The notes beneath the pieces are model-generated. The model was not told where the DNA came from and did not search any database. It was given only the letters and a program-made list of their open reading frames with translations. From contig NZ_SOAV01000008.1 of assembly GCF_004364245.1 (NCBI RefSeq), forward strand, positions 124,001 through 188,000: a stretch of 64,000 nucleotides of DNA. The letters run 5' to 3'. Position numbers and translations under genes: made by a program. Numbering within the stretch: the first letter of the stretch is position 1; each line of letters begins with the position of its first letter. Of this stretch, positions 52,116-61,162 are shown piece by piece. The stretch comes from Streptomyces sp. BK208 (lineage in GTDB: Bacteria; Actinomycetota; Actinomycetes; Streptomycetales; Streptomycetaceae).

Positions 52116-52882
52116 GGCTGGTTCTCTCCCTCGGGCGCCGTCACTGGAACGCCCCCAACTCTAGTCGTACGCCCGAACCGCGCCCAGGCGAAGAAGAAGC
52201 CGAGGCCGAAGCCCACCAGGTGCGCGAGGTACGCCACCCCGGGCCCGTCACCGGCCCGGCCCGCCGCCATCCACTGCAGGGCCGCCCAGAACGGCAGCAC
52301 GAGCCAGGCCGGGAAGCGCAGCGGCAGGAAGAAGAGGAAGGGCAGCAGGCTGGTCACGCGGGCCCGGGGGAAGAGGAACAGGAACGCGCCGAGGATCGCG
52401 GAGATCGCCCCCGAGGCGCCGACCAGGGACTCCTGGGAGTGGGCGTTGGCGCCCGCGTAGCCGAGCAGGGCCAGGTAGCCGCAGCCGAGGTAGAACAGGG
52501 TGAACTGGAGCCTGCCCATCCGTTGTTCGGTCATCGCGCCGAAGACGTAGAGGAAGAGCATGTTGCCCAGCAGGTGCACCCAGCCGCCGTGGACGAACAG
52601 CGCGGTGGCCGGGGTGAGCGCCGACCCGGGGGAGTCCTCGAACAGTTCTGCGGGGATCACGCCCCAGCGCCGGAAGTGGGCGCGCTGCGCCGCCAGCTGC
52701 TCCTCCCCGGTGCCGTACAGCGGGTTCAGACCCGCCGCCGGGCTGATCAGGAACAGCAGGCAGCACAGCGTGATCAGCGTGTACGTCACCGGCGCCGCCC
52801 GGCCCCCGGGCGGGCGGGCCGGGACGAGCTTCCTGGCCGCCCCGACCGTTCTGCGGGCCGTCCTGCTCCAGTTGCGGATCAT
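52112..52882 (-). CDS. Rhomboid intramembrane serine protease
   Basis: A 256-residue, six-helix protease. The catalytic dyad is Ser157 (GASGAIS) and His221 (YLAHLVGFGLG); Asn107 in HLLGNMLF is the oxyanion residue. A 30-residue basic N terminus precedes the first helix. It cleaves transmembrane substrates, unknown here. It is translationally coupled to the Lrp-domain protein, an association without obvious functional logic, but typical of this locus in Streptomyces as I recall. Confidence 0.93.
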   Translation of the reverse strand: MIRNWSRTARRTVGAARKLVPARPPGGRAAPVTYTLITLCCLLFLISPAAGLNPLYGTGEEQLAAQRAHFRRWGVIPAELFEDSPGSALTPATALFVHGGWVHLLGNMLFLYVFGAMTEQRMGRLQFTLFYLGCGYLALLGYAGANAHSQESLVGASGAISAILGAFLFLFPRARVTSLLPFLFFLPLRFPAWLVLPFWAALQWMAAGRAGDGPGVAYLAHLVGFGLGFFFAWARFGRTTRVGGVPVTAPEGENQP

Positions 52883-53038
52883 GGATACAGAGCATGACGT
52901 AACGGACGCGAGGGGTCATAGCGCCTCGCCGCCGTGGACACGCGGGCGTCGGGTACCCGCCAGGCCGTAGGGTTACGAGCCACACGCACCGGGCAGGCCC
53001 GGCGCGTCACCGACACTGGAAGAGAGCGAACAGCCACG

Positions 53039-53278
53039 ATGACGGTTCCCCTGCCGACCGACACGACGCGGTGGCGCTGCACCCTCTGCGGCAACCTCAC
53101 CCGCTTCGACGTGACCCGGGCCTCGAAGGTCGTCGAGTACGTGCACCTCGATCTGGCCGGTGAGCCGACGGTGGAGGAGCGCGAGGTGCTCAGTGAGACC
53201 ATCGAGTCGGTGCGGTGCCGCTGGTGCAACGCCGTGGACCAGGTGGAACTCGTCGACAGGCCGGATGCCGCCTCCTGA
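53039..53278 (+). CDS. Small zinc-ribbon protein
   Basis: A 79-residue protein with two CxxC knuckles (WRCTLCGN at ~14-17 and RCRWCN at ~60-63), suggesting one bound zinc. The middle has alternating beta-type sequence (VVEYVHLDLAGEPTVEERE). Function is unknown. The ATG at 53039 is preceded by AAGAGAGCGAA. It is 62 bases upstream of a NYN-domain gene in the same direction, so the two may be cotranscribed. Confidence 0.78.
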   Translation: MTVPLPTDTTRWRCTLCGNLTRFDVTRASKVVEYVHLDLAGEPTVEEREVLSETIESVRCRWCNAVDQVELVDRPDAAS

Positions 53279-53340
53279 GTGGAGCGGCCCCGCACCAGGC
53301 GATTCCGGCGCGGGATCGCCCTGAGACATTGAGGTGACGG

Positions 53341-54684
53341 ATGGTGGAGACACACGGCGGGGGGCCGGGCGACGGCGCCGCTGAGGTGCTCGACCGCCCG
53401 CTGCCCGACGGCGTGCGCCGCCGGGTCGTGCAGATCGTGTCCGACGGCTTCGGCTCGCTCACCCTCGGTGAGCTGCCCGCCCAGCTGAGGCAGTACGCCA
53501 GGTTCGCCCCCAACCGCAGGGCCAAGTTCGCCGGCAACGCCATGGCCGCCGCCGTGGAGACCGACCCGCTCTTCCGCCAGCGCATCGGAGAGAAGCTCCG
53601 CGACGCCCAGCCGGAACTGGCCGGTGCCCTGGACGCCGGGTCCGCCCTCCCGGCCGCCGACCCGCTGGACGTGGCCGCCGCCGCCTACGTCCTGCGCCCG
53701 CACGGCTGGGTGAAGCTGGTGACCGCCGCCGGCGAGGAGGCGCAGCGCGCGGACGCCGAGCGCGCCGACGAGGAGAGCCGCGCCGAGCTGGAGCGGTTGC
53801 ACCAGGAGCTGGCCCGGGCCCGGGAGCACACCAAGGCCGAGACCGAGCGGCTGCGCGCGGAGCTGGACACGGTGAAGCGGGAGAGCGAGTCGCTGCACCG
53901 CAAGCTGCGCTCCGCCCTCAGCGACGTCAAGCGCGGCGAGGCCGCGCTGCGCAAGCTCCGGGCCGAGACGGACGCCGCCCGCGCCGAGGCGCACACCCAG
54001 GTGTCCACCGCCGAGAGCGAGGCCCGGCGGCTCAAGGCCCGCCTCGGGGAGGCGGAGGCCGCCCTGGAGGCCAGCCGCAAGGCCGCCCGCGAGGGGCGCA
54101 GTGTCGAGGACATGCGCGTACGGCTGCTGCTCGACACCCTTCTCGACGCCACCCAGGGGCTGCGCCGCGAGCTGGCGCTGCCTCCGGTGTCCGTGCGGCC
54201 CGCGGAGACCGTGGACGCGGTCGAGCCGGGCCGGATGACGCCGAAGGACATCGCCAACCGGGCCCTGTCCGAGAACGACCCGGCCGTCCTCGACCAGTTG
54301 CTTGCGCTGCCCCAGGCGCATCTGGTCGTCGACGGCTACAACGTCACCAAGACCGGCTATCCCCAGATGCCGCTGGAGAAGCAGCGGCTGCGGCTGCTCG
54401 GCCAGCTCTCGCAGCTCGCCGCGCAGACCGGCGCCGAGATGACCTGCGTCTTCGACGGGGCCGAACTGGCGGCGCCCGTGCTGCTCGCGCCGCCGCGCGG
54501 GGTGCGGGTGCTCTTCTCCAAGCCCGGCGTCACCGCCGACGAGCTGATCCGGCAGCTGGTGCGGTCCGAGCCGCCGGGCCGGCCGGTCATCGTCGTCTCC
54601 ACCGACCGCGAGGTCGCCGACGGCGTGGCGCGCGCCGGCGCACGCCCGGTGGCGTCCGTGGTGCTCCTCAAGCGGCTTTCCTAG
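53341..54684 (+). CDS. NYN/YacP-type PIN-like nuclease or RNA-binding protein with coiled coil
   Basis: A 447-residue protein. Residues ~10-130 hold a conserved helical domain; ~133-260 is a long coiled coil (charged heptads such as ERLHQELARAREHTKAETER); ~320-447 is the NYN (YacP/PIN-like) nuclease domain with LVVDGYNVTKTG, the acidic FDGAE and STDREVADG, matching the metal-binding aspartates of PIN domains. A role in RNA processing or ribosome-linked turnover is likely by family. Neighbouring zinc-ribbon gene upstream may belong with it. Confidence 0.9.
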   Translation: MVETHGGGPGDGAAEVLDRPLPDGVRRRVVQIVSDGFGSLTLGELPAQLRQYARFAPNRRAKFAGNAMAAAVETDPLFRQRIGEKLRDAQPELAGALDAGSALPAADPLDVAAAAYVLRPHGWVKLVTAAGEEAQRADAERADEESRAELERLHQELARAREHTKAETERLRAELDTVKRESESLHRKLRSALSDVKRGEAALRKLRAETDAARAEAHTQVSTAESEARRLKARLGEAEAALEASRKAAREGRSVEDMRVRLLLDTLLDATQGLRRELALPPVSVRPAETVDAVEPGRMTPKDIANRALSENDPAVLDQLLALPQAHLVVDGYNVTKTGYPQMPLEKQRLRLLGQLSQLAAQTGAEMTCVFDGAELAAPVLLAPPRGVRVLFSKPGVTADELIRQLVRSEPPGRPVIVVSTDREVADGVARAGARPVASVVLLKRLS

Positions 54685-54915
54685 CCCCTCATTCACTTCC
54701 GTACCAACCGCAACGTAGGCGCCCTATGCCCGAATTGACGGAAGCCTCACGCAACGTAGTGTCAGGCGGGCGTCACTGCAGGTGAGTTGTGGCGAAAAAC
54801 GCGGTGCGTAACCGTGATTTTTCGACGGAGGATTTGAACTGATCACGAGTGGGTCACTAGGGTCACCCTTCGAACCCTCGAACGGGTGATCCCTCTCAAG
54901 AAGGAGCTCGTCTCC

Positions 54916-55959
54916 GTGGCGTCCCACCGTCGTCCCAAGCAGCCGAGCCGCACGCGCGTGACCGTGCTCACCACCGCTGCCGCCGCCGCTGTCGCTCTCA
55001 GCTCCCAGGCCGCCAACGCGGCCCCGAGCGAGAAGCCGAGCAAGGACGAGGTCAAGGCCAAGGTCGACAAGCTCTACGAGGAGGCCGAGCAGGCCACCGA
55101 GAAGTACAACGGCGCCAAGGAGAAGCAGGAGAAGCTCCAGAAGGAGATCTCCACCATCCAGGACAACGTCGCCCGCGGCCAGGAGGAGCTCAACGAGCTG
55201 CGCGACGGCCTCGGTTCGATGGCCAGCGCCCAGTACCGCTCCGGCGGCATCGACCCCTCCCTCCAGCTCTTCCTGTCCGCCGACCCGGACAACTACCTGG
55301 ACAAGGCCTCCACCCTCGACCAGCTCAGCGGCCAGCAGGTCGAGGCGCTCAAGAAGATCCAGGTCAAGCAGCGCGACCTCGCCCAGCAGCGGTCCGAGGC
55401 CTCCGAGAAGCTCAAGGACCTCTCCGCCACCCGCACCGAACTGGGCAAGAAGAAGAAGCAGGTCCAGGGCAAGCTCTCGTCCGCGCAGAAGCTGCTCAAC
55501 ACGCTCACCGCGCAGGAGCGGTCGGCCCTCCAGGAGGAGGAGCAGCGCTCCAACCGCGCCAGCGAGCGCCAGGTGCTCACCGGCGGCAAGTCCACCCCGG
55601 CCTCCGGCCGCGCGGGCGCCGCCTTCGCCGCGGCCCAGGGCAAGATAGGCACGCCGTACGTCTACGGCGCCACCGGCCCGTCCTCCTTCGACTGCTCGGG
55701 CCTGACCTCCTGGGCGTACGCACAGGCCGGCGTCGGCATCCCGCGCACCTCCCAGGCACAGGCCAACTACGGCACCCGGATCTCCTCGATGAGCCAGCTG
55801 CAGGTGGGCGACCTGGTCTTCTTCTTCAGCGACCTGCACCACGTCGGCCTCTACGCCGGCAACGGCCAGGTCCTGCACGCGCCGCGCACCGGCACCAACG
55901 TCCGCTACGAGTCGATGAGCACGATCGGCGGCCCGTTCATGTTCGGCGTGCGCGTCTGA
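54916..55959 (+). CDS. NlpC/P60 peptidoglycan endopeptidase with N-terminal coiled coil (first paralogue)
   Basis: A 347-residue secreted hydrolase: signal peptide ~1-38 (ending SQAANAAP), a long coiled coil with spaced Ala/Leu/Lys residues (~45-210) as in RipA-type proteins, then NlpC/P60 (~235-347) with catalytic Cys260 (SSFDCSGLTSW) and the later His (LHHVGLYAGNGQVLHAP). It cleaves the D-iGlu-mDAP bond in stem peptides. The GTG at 54916 follows AAGGAG; an upstream ATG at 54886 would add ten residues. Its close paralogue follows 260 bases later. Confidence 0.94.
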   Translation: MASHRRPKQPSRTRVTVLTTAAAAAVALSSQAANAAPSEKPSKDEVKAKVDKLYEEAEQATEKYNGAKEKQEKLQKEISTIQDNVARGQEELNELRDGLGSMASAQYRSGGIDPSLQLFLSADPDNYLDKASTLDQLSGQQVEALKKIQVKQRDLAQQRSEASEKLKDLSATRTELGKKKKQVQGKLSSAQKLLNTLTAQERSALQEEEQRSNRASERQVLTGGKSTPASGRAGAAFAAAQGKIGTPYVYGATGPSSFDCSGLTSWAYAQAGVGIPRTSQAQANYGTRISSMSQLQVGDLVFFFSDLHHVGLYAGNGQVLHAPRTGTNVRYESMSTIGGPFMFGVRV

Positions 55960-56218
55960 CCGGGGCCGGCGTGTGCCTCTGACCGTGCCCGGTGCGAAGG
56001 CCCGACCCGGCGCCGCCGCGCCACCCGGAATCAGCCCCGCCGTACCGCCCGTTCGAGCGAATCACGTCCGGGTCATGTGACCCCCCGCCCCGCCGGTGAC
56101 CTGCGTCAGCGGCGGGGCGTCGTGTTGCGCGGCCCCGGAGGTCGTTGGCCGGTGCCCCGCCGCGGGGTTACTGTCTGCCGCGTTTCCCCGTCCGCCAGCG
56201 GAAGGAGTGCGGCTTCCC

Positions 56219-57235
56219 GTGGGGTCCCATCGCCGCCTTGCACCATCCGGGTTCGACCGCGGCTCCACCGCCGCCGTGGGCCTGCTCTCCGTCGCCGCCG
56301 CGCTCCTGGGCGCCGTACCGGCCACGGCCGCGCCGCACGACGACCGGCGGGCGGAGGTGGACCGCCTGCACACCGAGGCGGAGCAGGCGACCGAGGCGTA
56401 CAACAAGGCCGACGCGCGCACCGACCGGCTGCGCGAGGAGCTCTCCACCGCGCAGGACTCCATCGCCCGCCGGCAGCAGCACGTCAACACCCTGCGCGAC
56501 GCGCTCGGTTCGCTGGCCGGGGCCCAGTACCGCTCCGGCGGCATCGACCCGTCGCTGGCGCTGCTGCTGTCCGCCGAACCGGACGACTACCTCGACCGGG
56601 CCTCCGTGCTCGACCGGATCACCACCCGTCAGGCGGGCGAGCTGAAAGAGCTCCAGCAGGCGATGCGCGACCTCGCGCAGGACCGCGCCGAGGCGGCCGC
56701 CAAGCTCGCCGAGCTGGAACGGGGCCGCAAGGCCGTCGCCGCCCACAAGAAGACCGTGGAGCGCAAGCTCGCCGAGGCCCGCGCGCTGCTCGCCGCCCTG
56801 CCGGACGACGAACGCGCCGCCTACGGGCGCGGCTCCCGCTCCGGCCGCGCGGACCTGACCGCCCTGGCCGGCGCCGCCGCTCCCGCCTCCGGCCGCGCCT
56901 TTGCCGCCTTCGCCGCCGCCCGCTCCGCCCTCGGCAAGCCCTACGTCTGGGGCGCCAACGGCCCCTCCGGCTTCGACTGCTCGGGCCTGACCCAGTGGGC
57001 CTACGCGCAGGCCGGCGTCGGCATCCCGCGCACCTCCCAGGCGCAGTCCGGCACCGGGCGCCGCGTGTCCCTGTCCGAGGCACGCCCCGGCGACCTGGTC
57101 GCCTACCGCAGCGACGCCAGCCACATCGGCATGTACGCCGGCAACGGCCAGGTGATCCACGCCCCCTACCCCGGAGCGCCGGTGCGCTACGACCCGGTCG
57201 GCATGATGCCGATCTCGTCCATCACCCGGGTGTGA
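56219..57235 (+). CDS. NlpC/P60 peptidoglycan endopeptidase (second paralogue)
   Basis: A 338-residue homologue of the preceding gene with the same parts: signal peptide (ending PATAAPHD at ~43), coiled coil (~45-210, VDRLHTEAEQATEAYNKAD) and NlpC/P60 with Cys254 (SGFDCSGLTQWAYAQAG) and His in ASHIGMYAGNGQVIHAP. The GTG at 56219, mirroring the VASHRR-like start of the first copy as VGSHRR, is behind GGAAGGAG. The pair arose by tandem duplication; the second copy lacks the Ser/Gln-rich part of the coiled coil and may act on a different wall site. Confidence 0.93.
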   Translation: MGSHRRLAPSGFDRGSTAAVGLLSVAAALLGAVPATAAPHDDRRAEVDRLHTEAEQATEAYNKADARTDRLREELSTAQDSIARRQQHVNTLRDALGSLAGAQYRSGGIDPSLALLLSAEPDDYLDRASVLDRITTRQAGELKELQQAMRDLAQDRAEAAAKLAELERGRKAVAAHKKTVERKLAEARALLAALPDDERAAYGRGSRSGRADLTALAGAAAPASGRAFAAFAAARSALGKPYVWGANGPSGFDCSGLTQWAYAQAGVGIPRTSQAQSGTGRRVSLSEARPGDLVAYRSDASHIGMYAGNGQVIHAPYPGAPVRYDPVGMMPISSITRV

Positions 57236-57350
57236 CGCCGGCGCCGGACCCCCGGGCCCGACCCGGCCGGTGCCCGCGGCCTGCCGGGTCCCGGCTCCCG
57301 GGGTCCCGGTCCGGTGCCGTCCGCGGTCCCGCGCCCGTACGATCGGGAAC

Positions 57351-58544
57351 GTGGCTGGTCGAACGCGGGTGCCGGGGTGGTCGGCGGGGGTGCTGTGCCT
57401 GCTGATCGTCGGGTTCGTGGGCTGCGGGGGCCGGAGCGTGGCCGATCCCGCTCGGGCCGAGGTCCAGGGGGTCCTCGACCGGCGGGCCGCGGCCGTCCTC
57501 GCCCACGACGCGGCCGCCTACGCGCGCACCGGCGCCGGTGCCCGCTTCGGCGACCTGAGCGCGATCCCGCTGGCCGCCTGGTCGTACCGGGTGCGGGACC
57601 TGGACCGCAGCGGCGACACCGCCACCGCCGACGTCGAGCTGCGCTACCGCGTCGAGGGTTACGACCGGGGTGCCGTGGCCACCGGCCGCACGCTGCGGCT
57701 GAGCCGGGACGGCGCCGGCGGACGGTGGTCCGTCGACTCCGACCGGCCCGCGAAGAAGTCCGGCCAGCAGCCCTGGGACCAGGGTGAGGTCGAGGTCGTC
57801 CGGGGGACGCACAGCCTCGTCCTCGGCGTCGGGCAGCCCACCGGGACCCTGCGCCGCTTCGCCGGGCTTGCCGACCGGGCGGTGCCCGCCGTCGCCGACG
57901 CCTGGGACGGCGACTGGGCCCGCCGGGTGGTCGTGGTCGTCCCCAGGTCGCTGGAGGGCATGGCGGGCCTGCTCGGCTCGCCCGCCTCCTCCTACCGGGG
58001 CATCGCCGCGGTCACCACCGGGGAGACGGGCGGCCGGGAACACGCCCCGGCCGACCGGATCATCGTCAACCCCGACGCGTACGGACTCCTCGGCGACCTC
58101 GGCCGGCAGGTCGTCCTCACCCACGAGACGACCCACGTCGCCACCCGCGCCGACACCACCTCCGCCACGCCGCTGTGGCTCTCCGAGGGCTACGCCGACT
58201 GGGTCGGCTACCGCGACAGCGCGCGCGCCGCCGCCGAGGCCGCCCCCGAGCTGGCCGAGGCGGTCGCCGGGGGCGAGGTGCCGGCGCGGCTGCCGACGGA
58301 CGAGGACTTCGGCTTCACCGCCGACGCGCAGGAACTGGCCCGGGCCTACGAGGGCGGCTGGCTGGCCTGCCGGATGATCGCCGAGCAGTGGGACGAGGAC
58401 CGGCTGGACGCCTTCTACCGCTCCGTGGGCGCGCACGGCGAGCGCGCGGGCGCCGTCGAGGACGCGACGAGGAAGGTGCTCGGGACGACCCAGGAGGACT
58501 TCACGGCGCGCTGGCGGGAGTATCTGCGGACGCGGCTCGGCTGA
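57351..58544 (+). CDS. Lipoprotein zinc metallopeptidase (gluzincin-like, HExxH)
   Basis: A 397-residue exported protein. The signal peptide ends in GFVGCGG (lipid Cys ~24). A ~110-residue NTF2-like or transport-associated domain follows (~30-150), then a gluzincin-type domain with His258-Glu259-x-x-His262 (THETTHVATR) and the third ligand Glu in LWLSEGYADW. The start is GTG at 57351. It overlaps the convergent GT87 gene by 44 bases at the 3' end. Substrate unknown; wall or envelope protein processing is likely from location. Confidence 0.88.
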   Translation: MAGRTRVPGWSAGVLCLLIVGFVGCGGRSVADPARAEVQGVLDRRAAAVLAHDAAAYARTGAGARFGDLSAIPLAAWSYRVRDLDRSGDTATADVELRYRVEGYDRGAVATGRTLRLSRDGAGGRWSVDSDRPAKKSGQQPWDQGEVEVVRGTHSLVLGVGQPTGTLRRFAGLADRAVPAVADAWDGDWARRVVVVVPRSLEGMAGLLGSPASSYRGIAAVTTGETGGREHAPADRIIVNPDAYGLLGDLGRQVVLTHETTHVATRADTTSATPLWLSEGYADWVGYRDSARAAAEAAPELAEAVAGGEVPARLPTDEDFGFTADAQELARAYEGGWLACRMIAEQWDEDRLDAFYRSVGAHGERAGAVEDATRKVLGTTQEDFTARWREYLRTRLG

Positions 58545-59766
58545 GCCCGCCGGGCTCCCCGGCGCCGTCCGGGCGCCCGAGCCGCACCGTGTCCCGCCAC
58601 AGGGCGCGGGCGCCGACGAGCGTGGCGGCCACCAGCAGGACGTTGCGGACGGCCAGGAGCGTGATGCCGAGCGGGGTGCTCGTGACGACGTCGCCGAACA
58701 GGAGAGGGAACTCCAGCAGCGTCACCAGGCTCGCCACCAGCACCAGGGTGACCGGCACCCGCATCCGGCTCTCCCGGAAGCACCGGCACACGGCACCGAC
58801 GCCGATCAGCCACACCAGGTACTGCGGACTGATCACCCGGCTCGTCACCGTGAACATCAGCACCGCCACGAAGGCCGCGTCCGCCGCCGTGTGCGCCGCG
58901 AACCCCCGGCCCCCCGACCGCGCGGCCAGCAGCCGCCACAGCACCAGCCAGCCGAACGCCACCCCGCTGAGCGCCATGGAGACCGTGCCCACCGTGCCGA
59001 CGTGCGGGCCCAGGAACTCCATGGAGCCGTAGTTCAGCAGCACCCCGCCCTCCCAGCCGAAGTGCCGCGCGACGTGGAAGACCAGCGAGCCCAGCGACTC
59101 CACCTCGACGCCCCGCTCACGCTGGAACGTCAGGAACGCGAACGCCCCGGGCATCGACACGGCGAACAGCGCGGTGAGCCCCGCGCCGCTCAGCACGGCG
59201 GCGAGCCACGGCGTCCGCCCCCGCATCCCGAGGAGCACCATCGCCGGCCACACCTTCAGCAGCGCCCCGAGCGCCGCCAGGCCGCCGGCCACGCGGGGAT
59301 GCCGGCCCGCGGCGAGCAGCGCGGCCACCGCGACGGCGGTGACCATCACGTCGTAGCGGGCGTACACCGTCGGGCCGAGCAGCGGCACGCCCACCACCCA
59401 CACCCACGCACCGCGCGGCGAGCGGGCCGATCCCCGGCCCGCGTGCCACAGCAGCGCCAGGACGGCGGCGTCCGTGACGCAGACGAGGACGAAGAACGCC
59501 GTCGCGTACTCCAGGAAGGGCAGCAGGCCGGGGGAGAGGACCGGGAGGGCCGCGGCCGGCGGGTACTGCCAGGTGACGTCCGCCAGCGGAAACGTTCCGG
59601 TACGCAGGACGTCGGACCAGCCCCGGTAGATCACGGAGACGTCGCTCGTGACGTCCGGGCCGGGGAAGACCAGCACCTTCAGCACGAACAGCAGCAGCAC
59701 CAGCCGCGAGGCGCCCCAGGTCGACAGCAGCCACACCGGTGACCGCCCCGCGTCCTTCGTCTCCAC
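58501..59766 (-). CDS. GT87-type polytopic mannosyltransferase-like protein
   Basis: A 421-residue membrane glycosyltransferase with about ten hydrophobic segments, of the GT87/DUF2029 group that uses polyprenyl-phosphate mannose at the outer face of the membrane. The DVTWQYPPAAALP loop and RYDVMVTAVAVAALL region are conserved in the family; mycobacterial members extend lipomannan. GTG at 59766 is behind GGGAG. It is divergent from a PimB-like glycosyltransferase gene, an arrangement shared with mycobacteria. Confidence 0.87.
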   Translation of the reverse strand: METKDAGRSPVWLLSTWGASRLVLLLFVLKVLVFPGPDVTSDVSVIYRGWSDVLRTGTFPLADVTWQYPPAAALPVLSPGLLPFLEYATAFFVLVCVTDAAVLALLWHAGRGSARSPRGAWVWVVGVPLLGPTVYARYDVMVTAVAVAALLAAGRHPRVAGGLAALGALLKVWPAMVLLGMRGRTPWLAAVLSGAGLTALFAVSMPGAFAFLTFQRERGVEVESLGSLVFHVARHFGWEGGVLLNYGSMEFLGPHVGTVGTVSMALSGVAFGWLVLWRLLAARSGGRGFAAHTAADAAFVAVLMFTVTSRVISPQYLVWLIGVGAVCRCFRESRMRVPVTLVLVASLVTLLEFPLLFGDVVTSTPLGITLLAVRNVLLVAATLVGARALWRDTVRLGRPDGAGEPGGLSRAASADTPASAP

Positions 59767-59898
59767 GTGCTCCCTGCCCGTCCGTCCTGCCGGCCGCTGC
59801 TGCCTTCCGGTGCGGACATGATGACCCGGACACCTGTACGTGTGCCACAGGAGGCGGCCCGGTCCGCTCCCGGCGGCCGGTTCGGTAGGGTCGGCGAC

Positions 59899-61041
59899 GT
59901 GCGCAAGACCTTGATCGTGACGAACGACTTCCCGCCCCGTCCGGGCGGCATCCAGGCCTTCCTGCACAACATGGCGCTGCGCCTGGACCCCGAGCGGCTG
60001 GTCGTCTACGCCTCCACCTGGAAGCGGAGCCGCGAGGGCATCGAGGCCACCGCCGCCTTCGACGCCGAGCAGCCCTTCACCGTCGTACGGGACCGTACGA
60101 CGATGCTGCTGCCGACGCCCGGCGCCACCCGGCGTGCGGTGGGCCTGCTGCGCGAGCACGGCTGCACCTCGGTGTGGTTCGGGGCCGCCGCGCCCCTCGG
60201 CCTGATGGCCCCGGCCCTGCGGAAGGCGGGCGCCGAGCGCCTCGTCGCCACCACCCACGGCCACGAGGCGGGCTGGGCCCAGCTGCCCGCGGCCCGCCGA
60301 CTGCTGCGCCGCATCGGCGAGTCGACCGACACGATCACCTACCTCGGGGAGTACACCCGCTCCCGCATCGCGGGCGCGCTCACGCCGGAGGCCGCCGCCC
60401 GGATGGTGCAACTGCCGCCCGGCGTCGACGAGAAGACCTTCCACCCGGGCAGCGGCGGCGACGAGGTGCGCGCCCGCCTGGGCCTCACCGACCGGCCCGT
60501 CGTCGTCTGCGTCTCCCGCCTGGTCCCGCGCAAGGGCCAGGACACCCTGATCCGCGCGATGCCCCGCGTCCTCGCCGCCGAGCCGGACGCCGTCCTGCTG
60601 ATCGTCGGCGGCGGCCCCTACGAGAAGGACCTGCGCCGTCTCGCCGCCGAGACGGGCGTGGCCGGCTCCGTCCACTTCACCGGCCCGGTGCCCTGGTCCG
60701 AGCTGCCCGCCCACTACGGCGCCGGGGACGTCTTCGCCATGCCCTGCCGCACCCGCCGGGGCGGCCTCGACGTGGAGGGACTCGGCATCGTCTACCTGGA
60801 GGCCTCCGCGACCGGTCTGCCCGTCGTCGCCGGCGACTCGGGCGGCGCCCCCGACGCGGTGCTGGACGGCGAGACGGGCTGGGTGGTCCGCGGCGCCGAC
60901 CCGGACGAGTCCGCCGACCGCGTCATCGCCCTCCTCGCCGACCCCGCACTGCGCCGCAGGATGGGCGAGCGGGGCCGCTCGTGGGTCGAGGAGAAGTGGC
61001 GCTGGGACCTGCTGGCGGAGCACCTGAAGGCGCTGCTGTAA
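59899..61041 (+). CDS. pimB: PimB-like GT4 glycosyltransferase (phosphatidylinositol mannoside synthesis)
   Basis: A 380-residue GT-B enzyme: acceptor-side start TLIVTNDFPPRPGGIQAFLH, GDP-mannose region VSRLVPRKGQDTLI and VGGGPYEKDL, and the E-x7-E-like motif VEGLGIVYLEASATGLPVV. It closely resembles mycobacterial PimB, which adds the second mannose to phosphatidylinositol monomannoside. Streptomyces make simple PI-mannosides, so that role is plausible. The GTG at 59899 aligns with family starts. It is divergent from GT87 and convergent with the acyl-CoA ligase. Confidence 0.9.
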   Translation: MRKTLIVTNDFPPRPGGIQAFLHNMALRLDPERLVVYASTWKRSREGIEATAAFDAEQPFTVVRDRTTMLLPTPGATRRAVGLLREHGCTSVWFGAAAPLGLMAPALRKAGAERLVATTHGHEAGWAQLPAARRLLRRIGESTDTITYLGEYTRSRIAGALTPEAAARMVQLPPGVDEKTFHPGSGGDEVRARLGLTDRPVVVCVSRLVPRKGQDTLIRAMPRVLAAEPDAVLLIVGGGPYEKDLRRLAAETGVAGSVHFTGPVPWSELPAHYGAGDVFAMPCRTRRGGLDVEGLGIVYLEASATGLPVVAGDSGGAPDAVLDGETGWVVRGADPDESADRVIALLADPALRRRMGERGRSWVEEKWRWDLLAEHLKALL

Positions 61042-61162
61042 CGCGGGGTGCCTTGTCGGCGCGGGGGAGTCGGACTGACCTCAGGGGCGAGGGGGACTGC
61101 CCATCCAGCCCCGACGGACGGGACGCCGCCGTCGAACCGCACCCGGCACCCCATGGGCGCCC

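Noticed and set aside
54685..54915. c-di-AMP (ydaO) riboswitch ahead of the first P60 gene
   Set aside because: Wall hydrolases in Streptomyces are often under this switch, but I could not find its conserved sequence elements here.
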